A DNA stretch of 10,765 nucleotides from Tannerella sp. (GTDB lineage Bacteria; Bacteroidota; Bacteroidia; Bacteroidales; Tannerellaceae), in NCBI GenBank assembly GCA_031260095.1, contig JAIRKN010000235.1:1-10765 (forward strand). The letters run 5' to 3'. Made by a program: the position numbers and the translations under genes. The notes beneath the pieces are model-generated. The model saw nothing but the letters and a program-made list of their open reading frames with translations. It did not search any database and was not told the origin of the DNA. Shown one piece after another: positions 5,600-10,765 of this stretch (position 1 is its first letter; each line of letters starts with the position of its first letter).

Positions 5600-7780
5600 C
5601 TAATTATTAAAGAACACGGATATCCCAAGTTTGATTAGCATCGGATTCAGGGGATAATGCGGCAATGAGAAATATTCCGTCGGTTTGATAAACAATGAAC
5701 TCATATTATATCCCGAAACAAAGAAGCGGGCTTGTTTCAGTTGAAAATTGGCGTATACATTGATAATGGGGTAATTGCCTGTTTTCACCTTTTTTTCATC
5801 CGGTAGTAATTGAAATTGTTGTGTGGCCGGTTCGTAGTAGGGGGCATAGTAAGCTGTATGATAATGTGCATCAGCGCCAATCTGGAGGTGCAGCACTTTC
5901 ACCAGTGTGAAATCCAGGTAGATATTCGTGTACGCGGCTATTAGCGGCAGAGGCAGCACACTTTTTTCGCTGCTGAGCTGATAGGCTACTTCATTTTCCC
6001 AACCGAAAGCTTTGTATCTGAAATCCTGTTTTATACGCGCCGTTATGACCTGGAGATTACTTCCAAACTGTTCAGGGACACCTTCTTTTCCGAAATAAAT
6101 ATAGTTCTGGATACTTTCTACACCTGCCGAAAGTTTGGTTCGTGTTTGTTCGACGTCGACTTCGCCTCCGACAAAAACTCGTTGCGTATTTTTCAGGCTT
6201 AAATCCCATGTGAAATAACGGGAGTGATGGTGGCGTGTATAAAAGGCCGGAGTCAGGTTTTTAATGTATCCTGATGCTTTGATGGATGCGTCCTTGCCTA
6301 ACAGGTGGAATTGGGTTCTGATTTCCCCGTTGGCGCGAAATTCGCCTAAGTCGGTTCCAACGAGGCAAAATTCACCCCTTGCCTTGTAGGTGAACAATTT
6401 ACCTTGCCGTTTTGACAATTCGGCTCCGAGATAGGTGGAAAATTCATCATAAGTTGTGGTACTGAGCAATGAGTCTTCAACGGACGGAAGTGTAAATCTC
6501 CGTTTTTCGAAATTGACATAAGCTGTCAGTCCGAATTTGACCCAATCCTGAAAGCCTTCGCGCAGGGACAGAGCTACTGTGTTATTCAAATACCAGGACT
6601 GGGTATAATCGTTCGGTATGGAATCGTGCGGACCATATATTACATTGCCGTAACAAGTATCTATCCTGTTCATCTCTGAAATAAAGCGGCGACTATTCTT
6701 TTCAAATTCCAGTGTATGGATGATACTTGATACGGGGACAAAGACGGCGTTGATATCGTCCTCGTCTTCCTGATTTTCTCCTTTCGTTCCGGCGAAGATA
6801 TCCGATGCGGGCGTTGAAGAGGCGTTTTCAGCCAAAGCCTCATCCGCTGTATGATCTTCGAGAGCTTCATTCTTTAATTTTTGCTCTTCCAGTTGTTTTC
6901 TTATTTCCCTCTTTTTTTCGGCATCTTTCCTTTCTTTGGTGGTCATTTCACGGTAGAAGCCTAAGTTGTACCGGTGGGTAAGGAATAATTGCATGCCTTT
7001 AACACGGTTCCATGTGTTTGTATATCGTGTCTGTATGGTTTGCCAGTTGACGGATGTCTTTTCTTCATATTTGTAGGTATGTGTGATGATACTATCATCC
7101 AGGATCCCGCCGTTTTCGGTATTTACATAGTTGTAATTGCGCAGGTAGGTATGCATCTCATACCGGTCGGACAGGTAATTACCAAACAAACGATAGGATA
7201 GTTGTTTGTTGCTATTGGATGTATATTGTCCGCGTACGTAAGTATAATCAAAATCCATCCCGGTATTTATATTTTTCCCGAAATTGGTAGTCAGTACCCC
7301 GTCAAACATTTCCTCTCGTTCTTGCTGACCTCCCCCTCTTGTATAGGTTATCCTGGTATAGGGATCTTTTACATCGTAGAAGAGTGCATTTTCTGGGGTG
7401 GTAATGTAATATTGGTAAGGGTGGGCAAATATGAAATCGTTATCTTCATCGCGCTCCGAAAAGATACGGCTTTGAGCCGGTGAGCCGACGTTGGCAAGGT
7501 AACTGACTGCCAGTCCGCGGCCTTCCATTAAGACGCTGTTGGAAAAGTTCAACTGCATCGTATCCATCGGGGCGATGTATCTCTCTCCGAATTTATCCGT
7601 CAGACGGAATGCCGTGGCACGGTTCACGCTTATCCGGGAACTGTCGGTGTGAAGAAGGCTATCCGACAGATTTTCCGGAGTTGTATTAAAATTGGGTATA
7701 ATCCCCCTTCTCCCGGATTGGCTCGAAAGCGCACCGGAAAAGGAAATAAAAAAGAACAGATAGATTAATCCCCATCTCAT
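5600..7780 (-). CDS. Putative outer-membrane porin (Bacteroidota-type, Porin_10-like)
   Basis: A 726-residue protein with an N-terminal signal sequence (MRWGLIYLFFFISFSGALSS, cleavage probably near residues 18-22). The body has alternating polar and aromatic residues typical of an outer-membrane beta-barrel and ends in the strand LIKLGISVFFNN. Segments such as NFGKNINTGMDFDYTYVRGQY and a nearby ENGGILDDSIIT resemble the putative porins of Bacteroidota that I associate with Pfam Porin_10; this is recalled, not searched. About residues 280-345 form a charged low-complexity insertion: a Lys/Glu-rich coiled-coil-like part, then an acidic part. I chose the ATG at 7780, which gives a clean signal peptide. 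The in-frame TTG at 7789 would put a proline-rich extension before it. Only 15 bases separate the ATG from the oxidoreductase gamma-subunit stop, so it is probably the last gene of that operon. The solute it carries is unknown. Confidence 0.8.
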   Translation of the reverse strand: MRWGLIYLFFFISFSGALSSQSGRRGIIPNFNTTPENLSDSLLHTDSSRISVNRATAFRLTDKFGERYIAPMDTMQLNFSNSVLMEGRGLAVSYLANVGSPAQSRIFSERDEDNDFIFAHPYQYYITTPENALFYDVKDPYTRITYTRGGGQQEREEMFDGVLTTNFGKNINTGMDFDYTYVRGQYTSNSNKQLSYRLFGNYLSDRYEMHTYLRNYNYVNTENGGILDDSIITHTYKYEEKTSVNWQTIQTRYTNTWNRVKGMQLFLTHRYNLGFYREMTTKERKDAEKKREIRKQLEEQKLKNEALEDHTADEALAENASSTPASDIFAGTKGENQEDEDDINAVFVPVSSIIHTLEFEKNSRRFISEMNRIDTCYGNVIYGPHDSIPNDYTQSWYLNNTVALSLREGFQDWVKFGLTAYVNFEKRRFTLPSVEDSLLSTTTYDEFSTYLGAELSKRQGKLFTYKARGEFCLVGTDLGEFRANGEIRTQFHLLGKDASIKASGYIKNLTPAFYTRHHHSRYFTWDLSLKNTQRVFVGGEVDVEQTRTKLSAGVESIQNYIYFGKEGVPEQFGSNLQVITARIKQDFRYKAFGWENEVAYQLSSEKSVLPLPLIAAYTNIYLDFTLVKVLHLQIGADAHYHTAYYAPYYEPATQQFQLLPDEKKVKTGNYPIINVYANFQLKQARFFVSGYNMSSLFIKPTEYFSLPHYPLNPMLIKLGISVFFNN

Positions 7781-7795
7781 AGGCGGCAAAGATAA

Positions 7796-8338
7796 CTATA
7801 TTTTTTGGATAATGTCCATGCCTTTCCGAATCGCTTCTTCATTTGCCGGAAGTAATTTGTAATGACGTTCGGGAAGTGTTTTTTTCAGTCCCTCCATTAC
7901 ATTTTCAAGGGTCACCATGGGCACAACCTTCAGCAGTCCGCCCAGGACAATCATGTTGAATGTCTTCGACATATTCGATTCGGTCGCTGCATCCATAGCA
8001 TTGATGCGGTATACGTCAATGTCTTTACGTTCTACCGGCTTATGTATTCCGTAACCATCGTAGATGAGTATGCCGCCTTTTTTTACTTTCGGCTCGAATT
8101 TATCCATAGATGGTTGATTCAGGATGATAGCAATATCATATTCGTTAAGGATCGGTGAACTGATACGGTTATCACTTAGTATGACCGTCACATTTGCGGT
8201 TCCTCCGCGTTGTTCCGGTCCGTATGAGGGCATCCAGCTAACCTCTTTTCCTTCCATTAACCCCGAATATGCCAGAATTTTACCCATGGAAAGGACTCCC
8301 TGTCCGCCAAATCCGGCTATGATAATTTCGTGTGTCAT
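7796..8338 (-). CDS. 2-oxoacid:ferredoxin oxidoreductase, gamma subunit
   Basis: A 180-residue subunit of the pyruvate/2-oxoacid ferredoxin oxidoreductase gamma family (the POR domain). In these enzymes the gamma domain helps bind coenzyme A and shapes the complex. It has the glycine-rich N-terminal signature IIIAGFGGQGV (5-15) and the conserved SYGPEQRGG at 38-46. Its length matches stand-alone gamma subunits. It follows the beta subunit by 11 bases, and the ATG at 8338 is preceded by a run of nine A residues, as expected for initiation in Bacteroidota. It belongs to the same operon as the ferredoxin, alpha and beta genes. Names used for such genes include vorC and korC; the substrate cannot be read from the sequence, so no symbol is given. 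Confidence 0.92.
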   Translation of the reverse strand: MTHEIIIAGFGGQGVLSMGKILAYSGLMEGKEVSWMPSYGPEQRGGTANVTVILSDNRISSPILNEYDIAIILNQPSMDKFEPKVKKGGILIYDGYGIHKPVERKDIDVYRINAMDAATESNMSKTFNMIVLGGLLKVVPMVTLENVMEGLKKTLPERHYKLLPANEEAIRKGMDIIQKI

Positions 8339-8349
8339 TTTTTTTTTAA

Positions 8350-9114
8350 TTATTTATTTTTCAAATCTCCCAAAGGATAATAAGGGAACATATTTTCTTT
8401 CATCCATTGATTTGCTTTTTCCGGGGATTGCTTCCATCCGGAAGCGCATGTAGATACAAATTCTACAACAGATGCGCCTTTGCCGGCCATTGAATTTTCA
8501 AAAGCCAGCCGGAGCATTTTTTTGGATTTTTTTACTGCGGCTACGCTCTCTACGCTTTGACGGGTAACAAGGCATGTCCCTTCAAGCTGCGCCAGCAGAT
8601 CTGAAATTTTTAACGGATATCCGTTCAGTTGTTCATCCCTGCCATAAGGACAGGTCGAAGTAGGCATACCCATGAGTGTTGTCGGCGCCATCTGGCCTCC
8701 GGTCATACCATATATGGCGTTATTGATAAAAATAATAACGATATTTTCACCACGATTTGCAGCATGAATAGTTTCTGCTGTTCCAATAGCGGCCAGGTCG
8801 CCATCCCCCTGATAGGTAAAGACCATTTTTCCCGGATTCAGTCTTTTTACAGCTGTCGCAACAGCCGGTGCACGTCCATGTGCTGCCTCCAGCCAGTCTA
8901 TTTCAATGTAATTGTATGCAAAAACAGCGCAGCCGACCGGTGAAACGCCGATTGTATTTTCTTCCATACCCATATCTTCCACAATTTCAGCGATCAGCTT
9001 ATGTATGACGCTATGGCTACATCCCGGGCAATAGTGCATCGGGACCTCATTCAGCAACTTCGGTTTTTTATAAACCAGGTTTTCGGGTTGTATTATTTCC
9101 TCTATCAATTCCAT
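8350..9114 (-). CDS. 2-oxoacid:ferredoxin oxidoreductase, thiamine-pyrophosphate beta subunit
   Basis: A 254-residue catalytic subunit that binds thiamine pyrophosphate and Mg2+ and carries out oxidative decarboxylation of a 2-oxoacid, or the reverse carboxylation of an acyl-CoA, with electrons passed to ferredoxin. The N-terminal MHYCPGCSHS (Cys29, Cys32) is typical of the family, and conserved cysteines also occur at Cys62 and in the C-terminal half. The thiamine-binding motif starts at GDGD (103-106) and ends at NN (131-132), followed by IYGMTGGQ. Two starts are possible: a TTG at 9138 overlapping the small membrane-protein gene, or the ATG at 9114. I prefer the ATG, whose protein begins MELIEEIIQPENLVYKKP, as relatives do. 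There are 20 bases between the upstream stop codon and this ATG. Confidence 0.93.
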   Translation of the reverse strand: MELIEEIIQPENLVYKKPKLLNEVPMHYCPGCSHSVIHKLIAEIVEDMGMEENTIGVSPVGCAVFAYNYIEIDWLEAAHGRAPAVATAVKRLNPGKMVFTYQGDGDLAAIGTAETIHAANRGENIVIIFINNAIYGMTGGQMAPTTLMGMPTSTCPYGRDEQLNGYPLKISDLLAQLEGTCLVTRQSVESVAAVKKSKKMLRLAFENSMAGKGASVVEFVSTCASGWKQSPEKANQWMKENMFPYYPLGDLKNK

Positions 9115-9134
9115 ATCTTTAGCATGATTTATGT

Positions 9135-9305
9135 TCAAAAAAATCTCATTATATATTGTGCGACCCTTAACAATACGGCTACACCTCCAAAGATGAGGTA
9201 TGTCGGGTTATTTTCTCCTGTAACAAAAAAACAGACAATGGTTCCTATGAATAAGACCATAAAAAGCAGTGTTAATAATTCGTCAAGACGGCTGCCGCGT
9301 TTCAT
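9135..9305 (-). CDS. Small two-helix membrane protein within the oxidoreductase operon (unknown)
   Basis: A complete 56-codon ORF fills the gap between the alpha and beta subunit genes. It starts at the ATG at 9305, 14 bases after the alpha stop, and ends in TGA at 9135-9137. The peptide begins MKRGSRLDE (basic, probably cytoplasmic), followed by a hydrophobic helix at about residues 10-28, a short polar turn TGENNPTY at 29-36, and a second helix at about 37-53 containing Arg47. It ends QYIMRFF. A hairpin with both ends in the cytoplasm is the simplest topology. No domain is recognisable. Its position suggests co-expression with the enzyme and perhaps membrane attachment of it, but no such function is established. 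The frame is clean and uses the same codon style as its neighbours. I am fairly sure it is a gene and have no evidence of function. Confidence 0.75.
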   Translation of the reverse strand: MKRGSRLDELLTLLFMVLFIGTIVCFFVTGENNPTYLIFGGVAVLLRVAQYIMRFF

Positions 9306-9319
9306 CTGCAAGTTGTTTA

Positions 9320-10396
9320 TTATGTCAGTTTCTCTTTCAGGGCATTCACGATTTCATCCGGTGTAAACACGATTCCACCGAGACGTCCGAAATGCTCCAC
9401 TTTCACTTTTCCGTTTACCGACAACCGTACGTCTTCTACCATCTGCCCGGCATTGAGTTCTACCGAAAGCATTCCTTTCACTCTCCCGGCATAATCCCGA
9501 ATCGCTTTTGTGGGGAAAGGCCATAGAGTGATCGGGCGGAACAGTCCGAGTTTCAGGCCTTCCTTGCGGGCACTCTCGATCGCTTTCTGGCAGATACGCG
9601 CCGACGAACCGAATGCGACTAACAAATAATCGGCATCATCACACATATATTCTTCAAAACGAACTTCGTTCTCTTCTATCTGACGGTATTTCTCCTGAAA
9701 ACGAAGATTTTTCTTTTCCATGATGCCCGGATCAAGTTCAAGGGATGTGATTACATTCCGTTCCCTGTCCGGCGTTTTCCCGGTTGCCGCCCAAGGAGAT
9801 TCTTCCAATATTTCAGCATCTGTTTTGCGATTCCTGAAAGGAGGGAGGATCACTTTTTCCATCAGCTGACCAATCATCCCGTCTGCGAGGATCATTGCAG
9901 GATTCCGGTATTTGAACGCCAAGTCGAATCCTAACGACACAAAGTCAGCCATTTCCTGTACAGAAGAAGGGGCTAACGTAATCAACCGGTAATCGCCGTG
10001 TCCTCCTCCTTTTACCGTTTGAAAATAATCGGCCTGGCTGGGTTGTATAGTGCCCAAGCCGGGACCTCCGCGCATAACGTTTACAAGTAAGCAGGGAAGA
10101 TCTGCTCCTGCGATGTATGAAATGCCTTCCAGTTTCAGGCTTATACCTGGGCTTGATGATGAGGTCATCACCCGTTTTCCCGTACCGGCTCCTCCATAGA
10201 CCATGTTGATGGCCGCAATTTCACTTTCAGCCTGAAGTACGACCATCCCCGTCGTTTCCCAGGGCTTTTCTGCTTCCAGCGTTTCCAGTATTTCCGATTG
10301 AGGCGTGATGGGATAGCCGAAATAGCCGTCCGCACCATAACGAATGGCCGCGTGGGCAATCGCTTCGTTGCCTTTCATTAATCTTACTTCTTCCAT
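9320..10396 (-). CDS. vorB: 2-oxoacid:ferredoxin oxidoreductase, alpha subunit (VorB/KorA type)
   Basis: A 358-residue alpha subunit holding the pyrimidine-binding domain of the thiamine-dependent enzyme and a C-terminal transketolase-like domain II. The N-terminus shows MKGNEAIAHAAIRYGADGYFGYPITPQSEI, in which YPITP (28-32) and the glutamate-containing QAESEIAA (55-62) are family hallmarks. TSSSSPGISLKLEG lies at about 78-91, followed by MRGGPGLGTIQPSQAD. The C-terminal domain runs from about residue 245 to the end. It fits best with proteins annotated as the 2-ketoisovalerate (3-methyl-2-oxobutanoate) oxidoreductase alpha subunit in Bacteroidales. The substrate call is by resemblance, and 2-oxoglutarate use cannot be excluded. 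The ATG at 10396 follows the ferredoxin stop after only 3 bases, so the two are probably translationally coupled. Confidence 0.9.
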   Translation of the reverse strand: MEEVRLMKGNEAIAHAAIRYGADGYFGYPITPQSEILETLEAEKPWETTGMVVLQAESEIAAINMVYGGAGTGKRVMTSSSSPGISLKLEGISYIAGADLPCLLVNVMRGGPGLGTIQPSQADYFQTVKGGGHGDYRLITLAPSSVQEMADFVSLGFDLAFKYRNPAMILADGMIGQLMEKVILPPFRNRKTDAEILEESPWAATGKTPDRERNVITSLELDPGIMEKKNLRFQEKYRQIEENEVRFEEYMCDDADYLLVAFGSSARICQKAIESARKEGLKLGLFRPITLWPFPTKAIRDYAGRVKGMLSVELNAGQMVEDVRLSVNGKVKVEHFGRLGGIVFTPDEIVNALKEKLT

Positions 10397-10399
10397 TTT

Positions 10400-10633
10400 T
10401 TAACGATTGATTTTCTTTTTGTAAACAGTGAGACAGCCGTCGGGACATACCCATCCACAACTTGCACATCCGATACATGCGTCCGGATTTTTCATATACA
10501 CATAGTGATACCCTTTATGATTCACTTCACGGGGATGCAATTCGAGTACATCGGTCGGGCAGGCTACTACGCATAAATTACAACCTTTACAGCGCTCTGT
10601 ATTGACAACGACTGCTCCTTTTATTTTTGACAT
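10400..10633 (-). CDS. Ferredoxin-type delta subunit with two 4Fe-4S clusters
   Basis: A 77-residue iron-sulfur protein, first gene of the oxidoreductase operon. It has two complete 4Fe-4S motifs, CX2CX2CX3CP: Cys15, 18, 21 and 25 (CKGCNLCVVACP), and Cys53, 56, 59 and 63 (CIGCASCGWVCP). A further cysteine, Cys67, lies in the closing PDGCLTVY. The two clusters are joined by a 27-residue linker containing HKGYHYVYM. It should pass electrons between the thiamine/Fe-S centre of the catalytic subunits and soluble ferredoxin. The length and layout match the delta subunits of four-subunit 2-oxoacid oxidoreductases. The ATG at 10633 is the only sensible start, about 28 bases downstream of a promoter -7 element. 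Confidence 0.93.
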   Translation of the reverse strand: MSKIKGAVVVNTERCKGCNLCVVACPTDVLELHPREVNHKGYHYVYMKNPDACIGCASCGWVCPDGCLTVYKKKINR

Positions 10634-10661
10634 AACCTCTATATTTTAATTATAAAGGCCA

Positions 10662-10669
10662 CAAAAGTA
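10662..10669 (-). promoter_or_regulatory. Bacteroidota-type -7 promoter element for the oxidoreductase operon
   Basis: The minus strand reads TACTTTTG here, an exact match to the TAnnTTTG -7 consensus of the primary sigma factor in Bacteroides and relatives. It ends 28 bases before the ferredoxin ATG, giving a short leader of roughly 20-25 bases. No good TTTG -33 element is seen at the usual spacing; that region reads close to TAAGCCC. The sequence between is T-rich. The position upstream of the first gene of a tight operon makes it credible. Confidence 0.6.
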
Positions 10670-10765
10670 CAAAAAAAAGAAGAATATGGGCTTAAAACAG
10701 GCAACTTTTTCCTTCCACATTCACTGTTTTTATAAATAAGAACGGTTTCCGTGTTATAAATTAAC

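Noticed and set aside
6989..7483. Plus-strand frames of 70 and 93 codons opposite the porin gene
   Set aside because: They are antisense to a strongly supported coding region, start at arbitrary codons and have no recognisable product.
10729..10760. Inverted repeat TTTATAA/TTATAAA with an inner ACGG-TTT-CCGT at the right edge
   Set aside because: The two stems do not stack cleanly (unequal inner loops) and no T-tract follows on either strand, so a terminator call for an upstream gene is not supported.

Overview
The window looks like chromosomal DNA from an anaerobic member of the Bacteroidota, most likely the order Bacteroidales. The clues are a Bacteroidota-type -7 promoter element (TAnnTTTG), start codons preceded by A-rich stretches rather than Shine-Dalgarno sites, a putative outer-membrane porin of a type I know from this phylum, and an oxygen-sensitive ferredoxin-dependent 2-oxoacid oxidoreductase operon. 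No assignment below order is justified from sequence alone. No mobile element, CRISPR array, tRNA or rRNA was seen.

Layout, right to left, because every confident gene is on the minus strand. At the right edge a promoter (about 10662-10669) drives a tight operon. It holds a two-cluster ferredoxin subunit (10400-10633), the alpha subunit (9320-10396), a previously uncalled 56-residue two-helix membrane protein (9135-9305), the thiamine-pyrophosphate beta subunit (8350-9114) and the gamma subunit (7796-8338). Only 15 bases later comes a large putative porin (5600-7780). The four soluble subunits make a complete 2-oxoacid:ferredoxin oxidoreductase of the VOR/KOR type, which interconverts 2-oxoacids and acyl-CoA using ferredoxin.

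The middle holds a membrane-anchored periplasmic solute-binding-domain protein with no transporter genes beside it (4658-5491), then a DEAD-box RNA helicase with an Arg/Gly-rich tail (3275-4573). Next are ispE (2348-3151), for isoprenoid precursor synthesis, and a YgiQ-family radical SAM protein (537-2378) that overlaps ispE by 31 bases.

The left 536 bases are very AT-rich. They may carry the 3' end of a plus-strand membrane protein gene (2-208) and then two adjacent AT-rich inverted repeats between the convergent genes. The rest of that stretch has no recognisable content.

Most of the window is ordinary housekeeping sequence. The observations most worth following are the small membrane protein embedded in the oxidoreductase operon, the orphan anchored binding protein, and the charged low-complexity insertion in the porin. 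I see no convincing new multi-gene system.
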